This document shows positions 34,350 to 42,796 of a DNA stretch of 49,385 nucleotides, one piece after another. This DNA is from an uncultured Oribacterium sp. (GTDB taxonomy: Bacteria > Bacillota > Clostridia > Lachnospirales > Lachnospiraceae): contig CAKQPT010000018.1 of NCBI GenBank assembly GCA_934270345.1, forward strand, positions 1 through 49,385, in the 5' to 3' direction. Positions within the stretch are counted from its first letter, which is position 1. Every line of letters starts with the position of its first letter. The notes beneath the pieces were generated by a model, which did not search any database, was not told where the DNA came from, and saw only the letters and a list, made by a program, of their open reading frames with translations. Both the position numbers and the translations under genes were made by a program.

Positions 34350-34527
34350 GAGCGGAAACGCCGACACCGAGGCCTGAACGATGGAAAAGCATCATGGATA
34401 AGCATGAACCGATGGAATGCATTGCATTATTATTTTTCTTGACAAGTATGTATATTCACAATATCTTTCTAAAAAGGAAACGGGTTTTCACCACACTTCA
34501 TGATGGGCTTGCTCGTTTCTTTTTATG

Positions 34528-34560
34528 CACAAAAAAGACCACCGCGTCTGCGATGGTCTT
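34528..34560 (-). terminator. Intrinsic terminator of the NlpC/zinc-ribbon/small-ORF operon
   Basis: AAGACCATCGC/GCGGTGGTCTT stem followed by TTTTTTG on the minus strand. Confidence 0.85.
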
Positions 34561-34638
34561 CCACTTTCTTCTTACGATATACCTTTTACTTTTCGCTCAT
34601 ATCTTCGTTTTTTGCGTCTTTCGCTATGTCTTCAGCTC

Positions 34639-34746
34639 TCACTTATGCTGCAGCTTCTTATATTTCCTGTACAGATACACTGGGATGCCGATCATGACAC
34701 TCAGGCAGATGATGATAAAGACGATGGCCAGAACTACTTTACTCAT
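34639..34746 (-). CDS. 35-residue single-pass membrane peptide
   Basis: The small frame starts at ATG 34746, eight bases after AGGAG, and stops at TGA 34641-34639. It starts MSKVVLAIVFIIICLSV, has one hydrophobic helix at ~4-25 and a basic tail ending YRKYKKLQHK. It begins five bases after the zinc-ribbon gene's stop and before the operon terminator, so it is likely co-translated. No family recognised; a small membrane regulator or stabiliser is possible. Confidence 0.65.
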   Translation of the reverse strand: MSKVVLAIVFIIICLSVMIGIPVYLYRKYKKLQHK

Positions 34747-34751
34747 GATGC

Positions 34752-35246
34752 TCACTCCTGCTCCCTATACTCGAACTTCTTCCCGCACTTCGGGCAGTAC
34801 TCGAAGTCTTCGGTGGTGGTGTAACCGCAGTTGTAGCAGACCTTCGTCCACTTGCCCTGCCGCTCGAGGAGCCGCTGCTGCGCACTTCCTGCCGGAGCCC
34901 CCGCCGCATTCTGTCCATACGCTGCGCCATTCTGCGCACCCGCGGAGCGATTCTGCCCGGCCTGCCCACGCTGCTCGAGGTAGAGGTCCGTCTGCTGTAT
35001 CGTGACATTCTCCCCACGCTCGATCGCGCGGCCGACCTCTGGGCGAAGCTGATACAGCGAGCCGCAGCAGCTCGTGCGCACATAGTACGTACGCCCCCAC
35101 TTGAAAATCGGGATGAAGAAAATCGACAACACCATATACGTCACAAACACCTGGTACTGTCCCATGCGCCCGCACACATCGCAGGTCATCGGCTGATGAA
35201 AATTGAGATCCTTCTGATCATTCATGATTCCGAAGAAGAAAAACAT
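34752..35246 (-). CDS. Zinc-ribbon domain membrane-associated protein
   Basis: 164 residues. The N-terminal part has CDVCG and a hydrophobic helix (VFVTYMVLSIFFIPIFKW) followed by RTYYVRTSCCGSLYQL; a Gln/Ala/Gly-rich linker leads to a C-terminal zinc ribbon CYNCGYTTTEDFEYCPKCG. ATG 35246 has GAGGT that overlaps the stop of the NlpC/P60 gene, so translation is coupled. Function unknown; such proteins are common in Firmicutes. Confidence 0.75.
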   Translation of the reverse strand: MFFFFGIMNDQKDLNFHQPMTCDVCGRMGQYQVFVTYMVLSIFFIPIFKWGRTYYVRTSCCGSLYQLRPEVGRAIERGENVTIQQTDLYLEQRGQAGQNRSAGAQNGAAYGQNAAGAPAGSAQQRLLERQGKWTKVCYNCGYTTTEDFEYCPKCGKKFEYREQE

Positions 35247-35254
35247 GGTATACC

Positions 35255-36076
35255 TCACCAGTACCGCCCGATGGCGATGATCGGCGCGTAGTGCATCGCG
35301 GAAGAGCCGCTGTCCTCGAAGACCCAGCCGCGGGAGCTGTTCGTCGCATGGACGATGGAATTCTCGCCGGTGTAGATGGCGACGTGGTTCACGCGACCAC
35401 CGTTGCCATAGAAAATCAGATCGCCCGGAAGCATATCTGCCTCGGAAACATAGCGCGGAGCAGCTGCGCACTGCTCGGCGGAGGTTCTCGGAAGCGAGAT
35501 ACCGAACTGACGGAAGACCGCGAGCACGAAACCGGAGCAGTCCACCGGACCACCGTTCAGATTCGTACCGGCGCCATAGCGGAGCTTGCCTGCGCCGACA
35601 TACTGGCGCGCGAAGTTCACGATATCCTTCCGACCGGTAACCTGCTGCAGCGATTCCTCCGAGTGCATATAATTCTTGCCATTCTCGTATGCACTGCCCG
35701 CAACCAGAAAGCTGTCACTCGACATCGCTGAGCTGCCGGCCACTGTTCCGAGACGACCGAGTGCATTCGGATCCGACAGCGGAATCACCTTCGTCTGCAC
35801 GCTTCCGTCCTGTACCCAGGCACCATCCGAATTCACGGTATAGCCATCCGGCGTCGTCGTACTGGTGGACAGCTTGCCGCTCATGTCGAAATAATACGAC
35901 TCGGCGATGCCGTCCTGGTTGCCATCGATCCACGCCCAGCCCGTCTGAAGCTGTCCGGCGTCGTTGAGATACACCCACGAACCGTTCTGCTGTCCCCAGC
36001 TTCCGGCCAATGCTGTCATCGTCGCGCTGATGGCCAGCGCCGCGGTTACTACGGCTGCACTGATTAATTTTCTCAC
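35255..36076 (-). CDS. Secreted NlpC/P60 cell-wall hydrolase with wall-binding repeats
   Basis: 273 residues: a signal peptide (KLISAAVVTAALAISATMTALA), then choline/glucan-binding-like repeats (GSWVYLNDAGQLQTGWAWID, ESYYFDMSGKLS), and a C-terminal NlpC/P60 domain (residues ~145-270). The catalytic Cys is in GPVDCSGFVLAVF, the His in NHVAIYTGE and the third polar position in IVHATN. It should cut D-glutamyl-diamino acid bonds in peptidoglycan. The start is GTG 36076 with AAAGGAG; the tRNA terminator ends only ~18 bases upstream, so either read-through or a very short leader is implied. Confidence 0.9.
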   Translation of the reverse strand: MRKLISAAVVTAALAISATMTALAGSWGQQNGSWVYLNDAGQLQTGWAWIDGNQDGIAESYYFDMSGKLSTSTTTPDGYTVNSDGAWVQDGSVQTKVIPLSDPNALGRLGTVAGSSAMSSDSFLVAGSAYENGKNYMHSEESLQQVTGRKDIVNFARQYVGAGKLRYGAGTNLNGGPVDCSGFVLAVFRQFGISLPRTSAEQCAAAPRYVSEADMLPGDLIFYGNGGRVNHVAIYTGENSIVHATNSSRGWVFEDSGSSAMHYAPIIAIGRYW

Positions 36077-36093
36077 TGGAATCTCCTTTGAAC

Positions 36094-36130
36094 AAAAAAA
36101 GTCCTGGTTTCTCGCATCTGAAACCAGGAC
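36094..36130 (-). terminator. Strong intrinsic terminator between tRNA-Thr and the NlpC/P60 gene
   Basis: Perfect 11-bp stem GTCCTGGTTTC/GAAACCAGGAC with seven T on the minus strand. It ends right before the ribosome site of the NlpC/P60 gene. Confidence 0.9.
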
Positions 36131-36212
36131 CCTGTCTTCGGTAATATTCGCTTTACGATTTAACGGTAGTCACTCTATTTCAGATTGACACTGCTGTCAC
36201 AAGAGAATATCG

Positions 36213-36285
36213 AGCTACTGACCGGATTCGAACCGGTGACCTTCTGATTACGAATCAGATGCACTACCGACTGTGCTACAGTAGC
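36213..36285 (-). tRNA. tRNA-Thr (anticodon CGT)
   Basis: A full cloverleaf can be drawn on the minus strand: acceptor GCTACTG/CAGTAGC, D-arm GCAC/GTGC, anticodon stem TCTGA/TCAGA with loop TTCGTAA (CGT anticodon, reads ACG), and T-arm ACCGG/CCGGT with loop TTCGAAT. CCA is not encoded. A terminator follows at 36094-36130. Confidence 0.95.
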
Positions 36286-36439
36286 ATGCGTCTCAAAACG
36301 CCATTACAATATAGCACGTCGCCCACCAAATGTAAAGCAGAATTCTCACAGTCCACAAACGCCAGCCACTGTGTGACTTGTCAAACTAACTTCCACCCGG
36401 CTCCAGTTTCAGCAAATCCGCATTTCAGCGCTATGAGCT

Positions 36440-37318
36440 TCAGCTGACATCACTGCCTGATTTCGGAATCGGCTTCTCGCGGGAGAAGCCCTCTCCCATG
36501 ACCTCGCGGACATCCGAAAGGATCACGAAGGCGTTCGGGTCGATTTCATGTACGAGATCCTTCAGGTACGTGATCTCGCGGTTCGACATGATGCTGTAGA
36601 GCATCGTCGTTTCCTTACCGGAGTACATACCGATCGCGTGGACACCGGTGACACCACGATCCAGCTTCTGCAGGATGGCATCCGAAATCTGCGCCGGCTC
36701 CGAAGTGATGATCCAGACGGCCTTCGCGTAGTGCATGCCTTCCATCAGACCATTCGACACCTTCGTCACGACATAGACCGAGATGATCGCATACAGCGCA
36801 TGGATTCCACCGAACGCACCGACACCGATGGCGACGATCACCCAGTCGATGACCTGTAGAATCTGCGGGATACTGTACTGCGGAAACGGAATATGCAGGA
36901 GCGCCGCCAGGATATCTGTACCGCCGGTCGTCGCCTGTCCGATCAGGATCAGACCGAAGCCAAGCCCCGAAAGGATACCGCCGAAGACAGCTGCCAGCAG
37001 CAGATCACCATCCGGAATCAGACTGACACCCGGCAGCAGCCAGAGGAAAAAGGACAGCATCGCCGCACCATACAGGGTCCTGCCGATAAACTTCGCGCCG
37101 AGGAACTTCCACGCCGCAAGAAACAGCGGGATATTGAGCAGCGTATTACTGAGCCACAGCGGCATTCCGATCCAGCTCCGCAGGATGATGCCGAGACCCG
37201 TCACACCACCGACGACCAGTTGATTCGGATCATAGATATTTTTACTTCCAATCGCCATCAGCAGCGCGCCCAGCGCAATCAGTATATAATCCCGCATCGG
37301 TGTTCGTTTCATCAGCAT
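36440..37318 (-). CDS. YitT family membrane protein
   Basis: 292 residues: five to six hydrophobic helices in the first ~190 residues (LIALGALLMAIGSKNIYDPN, GGVTGLGIILR, GGTDILAALLH), then a C-terminal cytoplasmic DUF2179 domain (AVWIITSEPAQISDAI, DRGVTGVHAIGMYSGKE, LKDLVHEIDPNAFVILSD). ATG 37318 has GGGAGG upstream, 24 bases after the stop of the second CapA-like gene, so the two form an operon. Family function is unknown; transport is assumed. Confidence 0.9.
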   Translation of the reverse strand: MLMKRTPMRDYILIALGALLMAIGSKNIYDPNQLVVGGVTGLGIILRSWIGMPLWLSNTLLNIPLFLAAWKFLGAKFIGRTLYGAAMLSFFLWLLPGVSLIPDGDLLLAAVFGGILSGLGFGLILIGQATTGGTDILAALLHIPFPQYSIPQILQVIDWVIVAIGVGAFGGIHALYAIISVYVVTKVSNGLMEGMHYAKAVWIITSEPAQISDAILQKLDRGVTGVHAIGMYSGKETTMLYSIMSNREITYLKDLVHEIDPNAFVILSDVREVMGEGFSREKPIPKSGSDVS

Positions 37319-37342
37319 GTTCAGTCCTCCCAGCTATATAAA

Positions 37343-38725
37343 TCAGCTTTCATCATAACATAAATACCCGTCCGCGTCGATCTTCACGCCACTGCTGAGT
37401 CCGCTCATCTTTTCATAGAAAGCGGCAATCTTCTCCGTATCGTCCAGCTTCCGCGTGTATCCGGCGGCAGAGGTACCCGGAATCAGGCGAAGTCGGAGGC
37501 CCTCGTCATCGACATCTGCCTGCAGCAATGCGGTGCTCGGAATCGAGCTGCCGAACACGAAGTTTCCGAGGGAGTACGCGATCGGCACACCCTGATAGTA
37601 TTCGAGGCCCTGCAGGACGTGCGGATGTGCGCCGACCACCAGATCTGCGCCTGCATCCACGAGGCGATGCGCGATGCTCTTCTGCACCTCGTTCGGCATC
37701 TCCTCGCGCTCGATGCCCCAGTGCACATAGGCGATGACATAGTCTGCCTGCTGCTTCGCTTCCTTCACTTCCTTCACTTCCTCCGCGAGCGCTGCACCGC
37801 CATCATAGGCCGAAAACATGCCGGCAGAATCCGTGCCGGCTGCCCAGTCCGCCTCCGGATACACGCGCGTCGCGCCGATGAAGGCGAAGGTCCGCCCGTT
37901 CAGCTCGACGATGGCCGGCTTCCGTGCCTCCGCAAGGTTCTTTCCGGCACCCACGTGGCGGATCCCCGCATGGTCCAGCGTGTCGATTGTATCGAGCATC
38001 GCGTCACGCCCATAGTCAAGCGCATGGTTGTTTGCAAGCGTGACGAGGTCGATGCCCATCTCCTGCATCAGCTTCACCTTCTCCGGATGCACGCGGAAGG
38101 TGAACTGCTTGTCCGGTGCCGGCGTTCCACGCGTACTGAACGGAAATTCTTCATTGGTCACGAAATAATCCGCCGCCTGAATCTCCGCCTGGTAGCCCTG
38201 CGACAGGACACCGTCGATGCCGCCGGCTGCGTCATACGCTTCCAGCACATGGTCGCTGAGATACACATCGCCCGCAAACAGAAGACGCGTCGCTCCCTTC
38301 ACGGCTTCTGTCCCCTCTGTTTCGGCATCCCCCGTATCCGCGGTACCAGGATTCCCCGCAGCCTCTTCCTCCGTCGGATTCTCAATCATGATCGTGGTGT
38401 CGTCCGCTCCGCTCTCACTTTCATCGGATTCGGAAACGGCCCCATCCATTTCCTTCCCTGTCGAGTCTGCCCCATCTGCACCGGCTTCTCCATTCATACC
38501 CGTGGCTTCACTGGAAGCCGTCCGATTTTCTCCTATATTACCGACAGCTGATGATATACGTCTCCCATCATCCGGGCGCAGCGTAATCACCCCCAGCGCC
38601 ACGAGGATGCCGAGCAGAAGGACGCTCCACAGCCCGACCCAGCGCTTCGTTCCGCTTCGTCTTTCCATCTGTTCTTCCAGTTTCCGGCGGCTTCGCCCGT
38701 GCTCTCTCCAGTTCTCCTGATTCAT
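37343..38725 (-). CDS. CapA-family protein with N-terminal membrane anchor
   Basis: 460 residues: a basic cytoplasmic N-terminus, one helix (~30-48, WVGLWSVLLLGILVALGVI), a ~90-residue acidic Ser/Glu/Asp linker and then a CapA domain (LLFAGDVYLSD, YFVTNEEFPFS, VTLANNHALDYG, VIAYVHWGIE, VVGAHPHVLQGLEYY, YSLGNFVFGSS). All metal-ligand positions look intact. The anchor places the domain outside the cell, in contrast to the paralogue at 27994. It could act on a surface polymer; no pgsB/C partners are present. Confidence 0.88.
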   Translation of the reverse strand: MNQENWREHGRSRRKLEEQMERRSGTKRWVGLWSVLLLGILVALGVITLRPDDGRRISSAVGNIGENRTASSEATGMNGEAGADGADSTGKEMDGAVSESDESESGADDTTIMIENPTEEEAAGNPGTADTGDAETEGTEAVKGATRLLFAGDVYLSDHVLEAYDAAGGIDGVLSQGYQAEIQAADYFVTNEEFPFSTRGTPAPDKQFTFRVHPEKVKLMQEMGIDLVTLANNHALDYGRDAMLDTIDTLDHAGIRHVGAGKNLAEARKPAIVELNGRTFAFIGATRVYPEADWAAGTDSAGMFSAYDGGAALAEEVKEVKEAKQQADYVIAYVHWGIEREEMPNEVQKSIAHRLVDAGADLVVGAHPHVLQGLEYYQGVPIAYSLGNFVFGSSIPSTALLQADVDDEGLRLRLIPGTSAAGYTRKLDDTEKIAAFYEKMSGLSSGVKIDADGYLCYDES

Positions 38726-38780
38726 CTCGCTCCCTCTATCTTTCCCCGTCCTGCCACGGACGCTGTTATAAAAATTAATT

Positions 38781-38853
38781 AGAACATCTGCTCGTTTTTA
38801 TGATTGACATCCGTTCCGTTCACGGCTATCATAATAAATAGAACAGATGTTTG
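38781..38853 (+). promoter_or_regulatory. LexA (SOS)-controlled promoter of the Y-family polymerase operon
   Basis: TTGACA (38804-38809), 17-base spacer, TATCAT (38827-38832). Two DinR/LexA-like boxes bracket it: AGAACATCTGCTCG (38781-38794) upstream of -35 and AGAACAGATGTTTG (38840-38853) at the start site, each about 11 of 14 matches to CGAACATATGTTCG. Confidence 0.82.
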
Positions 38854-38958
38854 TCAAGCGTTTCAGATACTTTCGCATTCATATTCAGTGATCGTACTGG
38901 AATCACAGCTTCCGGCGATGTCGTCGGAGCCGATCATGCCACCGGGGAGAGATAGATT

Positions 38959-40305
38959 ATGGAACGGATTATCTTTCATATCGATGTAAATTCTGCATTT
39001 CTCAGCTGGGAGGCGTGCTATCGGATCCACCATCTCGGCGGCACGCTCGACCTCCGCACGATTCCGAGTGCGGTAGGCGGCGACCAGAGTAAGCGCCACG
39101 GGATCATCCTCACGAAGTCGATTCCGGCGAAGAAATATCATATTAAGACCGGGGAGCCCATCGTGGACGCACGGCGGAAGTGCCCGGAGCTCGTCATTGT
39201 CCCGCCGAATTACACGCTCTACAGCCACGCGAGCCGGGCGATGATTGAGATTCTCGAAGAGTACACGGACATCATCGAGAAGTACAGCATCGACGAGGCC
39301 TTCCTCGACATGACGGGCACGGACCGCATCCGGGCCTTCGATGCGATTCGTCTGCCGGCGGAGATCGATGCCAGCTGGCAGAGCGAGGTCGAGCATCGAG
39401 CGGTACTGCTGGCCTGGCAGCTGAAGGAGCGGATCCGGGAGGAGCTCGGCTTCACGGTGAACATCGGCATCTCGAGTAACAAGCTGCTTGCGAAGATGGC
39501 CTCCGACTTCCAGAAGCCGGATCAGGTGCATACCCTCTGGCCGTCTGAAATCGAGCATAAGATGTGGCCACTTCCCGTGGAGGATCTCTTCTATGTCGGC
39601 TACGCGACGGCCCCGAAGCTGCATCGCCTGGGCATCCATACCATCGGCGCGCTCGCGCAGTTCGAACCGGACATGCTCTATCACCGCATGAAGTCGCATG
39701 GACTTCTGGTACGGCAGTTCGCCTGCGGCATCGACGACAGTCCGGTCATCCCACAGCTCATGGAGGCCCCGCCGAAGGGCTATGGAAACTCCTGCACGAC
39801 CATCCATGATGTGACGAACCGACAGGAGGCCTACTGGCATCTCCTCTCCCTCGCAGAGACGGTTTCCCAGCGGATCCGTGCCGATGAGGTCCGTGTCAGC
39901 TGCGTGGACATCAGCATTCGCGACAGCGAGCTTCACTTCTACGGGCACCAGAAGCAGCTCCGCTCACCGACGGACCTGACGCTGGAGATCTACGATGCCG
40001 CGTGTCGCTGCTTCGATGAGCTGTGGACCGGCTACCCGATCCGCCACCTGGGTATCCACACCAGTAAGGTGAGCCACGCCGCCGGACGGCAGGTGGACCT
40101 CTTCGACCGCTACGACTACGGGAAGCTTCGCCAGGCCGAGCATGCCGTCGACGAAATCCGTACCCGCTATGGAAACGACGCCATCAAGCGTGCCCGCTTC
40201 GTCTCCGCCCCCGGTCGTGAGGATCCGCACACCATCGACCACATGAACGGCGGCATCTCCCGCGAGCGGCGCACGGTGGACTACAATAAGGAAAAAATAT
40301 CATGA
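38959..40305 (+). CDS. Y-family DNA polymerase (DinB/UmuC-like)
   Basis: 448-residue translesion polymerase. Catalytic carboxylates lie in IIFHIDVNSAFLSWE (Asp8 or so) and YSIDEAFLDMTGT; palm, finger, helix-hairpin-helix (LHRLGIHTIGALAQF) and little-finger regions follow in normal order. The extended N-terminal loop (GGTLDLRTIPSAVGGDQSKR) is typical of the Firmicute UmuC/DinB-like branch. ATG 38959 follows GGGGAGAG. It is under a LexA-box promoter and overlaps the next gene by four bases. Confidence 0.93.
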   Translation: MERIIFHIDVNSAFLSWEACYRIHHLGGTLDLRTIPSAVGGDQSKRHGIILTKSIPAKKYHIKTGEPIVDARRKCPELVIVPPNYTLYSHASRAMIEILEEYTDIIEKYSIDEAFLDMTGTDRIRAFDAIRLPAEIDASWQSEVEHRAVLLAWQLKERIREELGFTVNIGISSNKLLAKMASDFQKPDQVHTLWPSEIEHKMWPLPVEDLFYVGYATAPKLHRLGIHTIGALAQFEPDMLYHRMKSHGLLVRQFACGIDDSPVIPQLMEAPPKGYGNSCTTIHDVTNRQEAYWHLLSLAETVSQRIRADEVRVSCVDISIRDSELHFYGHQKQLRSPTDLTLEIYDAACRCFDELWTGYPIRHLGIHTSKVSHAAGRQVDLFDRYDYGKLRQAEHAVDEIRTRYGNDAIKRARFVSAPGREDPHTIDHMNGGISRERRTVDYNKEKIS

Positions 40306-40616
40306 CCGGTTTCACTGCCATCAGTGACGTGCTCCCGCACATCGACAGCGGCACCCGCAAGGGCCGCCCGTACCCCATCGCCGTCAAGAGCTGGTTCACC
40401 AGCTCCGGTACGATCATCCCGCTCTCCTTCAAGTTCGAAGGCGACGACGGTGAGATCCATTACATCCAGAACATCCATGTGAAATCCTCTGAGGAGAAGC
40501 ACTACGCCGGCATCCCCAGCCGGGATTTCAGCTGCACCGCCGTCCTCGGCGGCCTGGAGCAGAGCTTCCGGCTGGTCTACTATCCCGCCGAAAGCAAATG
40601 GGTGATGATCATGTGA
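40302..40616 (+). CDS. Small protein coupled to the Y-family polymerase
   Basis: A 104-residue soluble protein of unknown family, starting MTGFTAISDVLPHIDSGTR, rich in beta-strand-like segments (SGTIIPLSFKFEGDD and QSFRLVYYPAESKWVMIM). ATG 40302 overlaps the polymerase stop (ATGA), so both are made from one SOS-induced mRNA. A partner or regulator of the polymerase is the simplest guess, in the way YolD-like proteins accompany UvrX/YqjW polymerases, but no homology to YolD is evident. Confidence 0.75.
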   Translation: MTGFTAISDVLPHIDSGTRKGRPYPIAVKSWFTSSGTIIPLSFKFEGDDGEIHYIQNIHVKSSEEKHYAGIPSRDFSCTAVLGGLEQSFRLVYYPAESKWVMIM

Positions 40617-40626
40617 TCATCACCCA
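40599..40626. terminator. Perfect palindrome over the stop codon, possible terminator
   Basis: TGGGTGATGATCA/TGATCATCACCCA, 13-bp arms with a 2-base centre, covering the TGA of the 104-residue gene. A weak T-rich stretch follows on the plus strand. It lies between convergent operons. Confidence 0.6.
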
Positions 40627-40654
40627 TCTACGATTCTTGTTCAGTTTTAGCCGT

Positions 40655-41434
40655 TTACACCACTGACTTCAGTCCGAGGGTCTTTTCGATCAGGAGCATG
40701 ATGCCGAGGGTAATGACCATCATCAGGGTCGCGAGGGCGGCGATGGTCGGGTCGAAGTGATACTCTACGTAGCTCATCATCTCGATCGGGAGCACATTGA
40801 CGCCCGGGCCGGTCAGGAAGGCCGACAGCGATACGTTGTTAAAGGAGTTGATCATCGCCATGATCGAAGCCGATGCGATGGCGGATTTGATGTTCGGCAG
40901 GATGATGTGGAAGAAGGAGTACACCTTCGTCGCACCCAGACTGCCGGCCGCTTCCTCGATCGCGAAGTCGAAGTTCGCGAGGCTCGCGGTCACCACACGC
41001 ATGACGTATGGGATACCGAGCAGGGTGTGACCGATCAGAAGACTCGGCATCACCGGAAGCTTCAGCACATTGACAACATAACGGAGCATGACGAAACCGA
41101 GTACGACGACCGGCACCAGCACCGGGGACAGGAAGACGGTCTTGATGGCGTCCTTGCCACGGAAGTGGTAGCGGTTCAGCGCATAGGCCGCCGGCAGTCC
41201 GAGTACCAGCGCGAGCAGCGTCGACACGATTGCGACGATCACCGAGGTCTGTGCTGCGGAGATGAAGGATTTCATCGTCAGCACCTGTGCATACCACTTC
41301 AGTGTGAATCCATGGCCCGGGAACGTCAGATAATTGGTATCACTGAAGGAGGCCGCCATGATAATCAGGAGCGGTCCGATCAGAAAGACGTATACCAGGA
41401 TGGTGATCAGCAGCAGGGCTTTGTTCTTTTTCAT
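40655..41434 (-). CDS. potC: Spermidine/putrescine-type ABC transporter permease (PotC-like)
   Basis: 259 residues, six helices, with the inner-membrane component motif EEAAGSLGATKVYSFFHIILP that docks on the ATPase. N-terminal VYVFLIGPLLIIMAASFSD is typical of PotC. ATG 41434 follows GGAGAG, next to a 7-bp hairpin (GAGCAGC/GCTGCTC, 41450-41466). It is the last gene of the operon, after potD. Confidence 0.9.
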   Translation of the reverse strand: MKKNKALLLITILVYVFLIGPLLIIMAASFSDTNYLTFPGHGFTLKWYAQVLTMKSFISAAQTSVIVAIVSTLLALVLGLPAAYALNRYHFRGKDAIKTVFLSPVLVPVVVLGFVMLRYVVNVLKLPVMPSLLIGHTLLGIPYVMRVVTASLANFDFAIEEAAGSLGATKVYSFFHIILPNIKSAIASASIMAMINSFNNVSLSAFLTGPGVNVLPIEMMSYVEYHFDPTIAALATLMMVITLGIMLLIEKTLGLKSVV

Positions 41435-41538
41435 TTCTTTCTCTCCACAGAGCAGCTTCGCTGCTCGTATACCATAAAGTTACCCGGTCTTCGCTTCGGG
41501 GTACGCTTACCGTGCCTCCGAAACCGTAAAACACATCT

Positions 41539-41567
41539 CCTGCTCCATCCTATCAGGCCGGAGCAGG
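41539..41567 (-). promoter_or_regulatory. Intercistronic stem-loop between potD and potC
   Basis: CCTGCTCC/GGAGCAGG, 8-bp arms, just after the potD stop. With no good T-run it may protect or process the potD part of the message, giving more binding protein than permease. Confidence 0.5.
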
Positions 41568-41583
41568 CAGGTATTACATCAGA

Positions 41584-42735
41584 TTACTGTACCGAGAACA
41601 GCTCGTTCCAGCGGTTGATCCAGTCGGCCTTCTTCTCCATGATGAGGGACCAGTCCGGAAGGATCAGGCTGTCGACCATCTCCTGGCCATAGGTAAAGTT
41701 TGCAGCCTGCTCCTCGGTGAGCTCAACCTCGGTGTTTACCGGAGAGTCAACGCCATCGATAGCCTCGGCCTGCTGTACGTCCTTGGAAAGGTAGAAGTCG
41801 ATGAATGCCTCTGCGAGCTCCTTGTTCTTGCAGCCCTTCGTGATGTTCAACATGTTGAAGCCGGCGAAGTTACCCTCGCTCGGGTTCACCCATACATAGT
41901 CCGGGTTTGCCTGCTTTGCAGAGGTGTAGCTGTAGTCGAGGAATGCAGCGACGGAAGCCTCACCCTGGTTCAGCATGGTGATGGTGTCGTTCGCAGAAGT
42001 CCAGGTCTTTACGACGTTCGGCTTCAGCTCCTCGAGCTTTGCGAAGATGGCGTCATCGTCCTGACCCGGGGTCAGACCGAACGCAGCGGCGGTTGCATAG
42101 TAGAACAGCATACCGGACGTGGTGGTGATATCCGGAACAGCGATGCAGTCCTTCAGCTCCGGGTTCCAGAGGTCTGCGAAGCTCTTGATCTCTACGTCGA
42201 TCATCGACGGATCATAAACGATACCGAGACGGTTGAAGGTGTACGCCGGACCGTACTCCTCGCCCATCGGTGCCTTCGCGACATCATAGATGGAATCGAG
42301 GTTTGCGATCTTCGAACGATCGATGCTCTCGAGGATACCGTCATTTGCAAGCTGTGCTGCGAAAGAATCGCCGATGATAACCACATCGTAGTTCTCCGGA
42401 GACTCCTCGATCTTCGTGACACGCTCTGCGTTCTTACCGGTCTCTACAACGATCTTCGCGCCGGTCTGCTCCATGAACGGATCATACACGTTCTTCTGAA
42501 GAAGCTCTGCGTTGAACGAGAAGGTCGAGATGGTCAGGGTCTGACCGGCGAAGTCCTGGGCAGCAGATGCGTCTGCGGACTCTTCTGCAGCAGCAGTGGT
42601 CTCGGCAGCAGCGGCTGTGGTCTCAGCAGCGGCAGCAGCGGTGGTGGTGGCAGCGGTGTTGTTCGATGAACCACACGCAGCGATGGTGGTGCTCAGCATA
42701 GCAGCTGCAAGCACAAGGGATAATGTCTTTCTCAT
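41584..42735 (-). CDS. potD: Polyamine-type substrate-binding lipoprotein (PotD-like)
   Basis: 383 residues. Signal peptide with lipobox (MLSTTIAAC, Cys at ~21), then a Ala/Thr/Glu-rich linker, and a periplasmic-binding-like fold with TISTFSFNAELLQ, YDVVIIGDSFAAQLANDGIL, LNQGEASVAAFLDYSY and NPSEGNFAGFNMLNI. ATG 42735 with GGAGG five bases upstream is preferred. It captures spermidine/putrescine or a related small cation outside the membrane; the ligand is inferred from the operon. Its place between potA and potC is unusual. Confidence 0.88.
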   Translation of the reverse strand: MRKTLSLVLAAAMLSTTIAACGSSNNTAATTTAAAAAETTAAAAETTAAAEESADASAAQDFAGQTLTISTFSFNAELLQKNVYDPFMEQTGAKIVVETGKNAERVTKIEESPENYDVVIIGDSFAAQLANDGILESIDRSKIANLDSIYDVAKAPMGEEYGPAYTFNRLGIVYDPSMIDVEIKSFADLWNPELKDCIAVPDITTTSGMLFYYATAAAFGLTPGQDDDAIFAKLEELKPNVVKTWTSANDTITMLNQGEASVAAFLDYSYTSAKQANPDYVWVNPSEGNFAGFNMLNITKGCKNKELAEAFIDFYLSKDVQQAEAIDGVDSPVNTEVELTEEQAANFTYGQEMVDSLILPDWSLIMEKKADWINRWNELFSVQ

Positions 42736-42796
42736 AATTTCCTCCACTTAGGTAATGATATATCAAGCGCCTTATACGTAGCGCCGAACGACAAAT

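Larger units (their letters stand above)
34218..34638. other. Gap between citF and the small-ORF operon
   Basis: Holds the citF promoter (34321-34349), a possible plus-strand promoter TTGACA-17-TATCTT (from 34440) and the terminator at 34528-34560. No gene seen. Confidence 0.5.
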
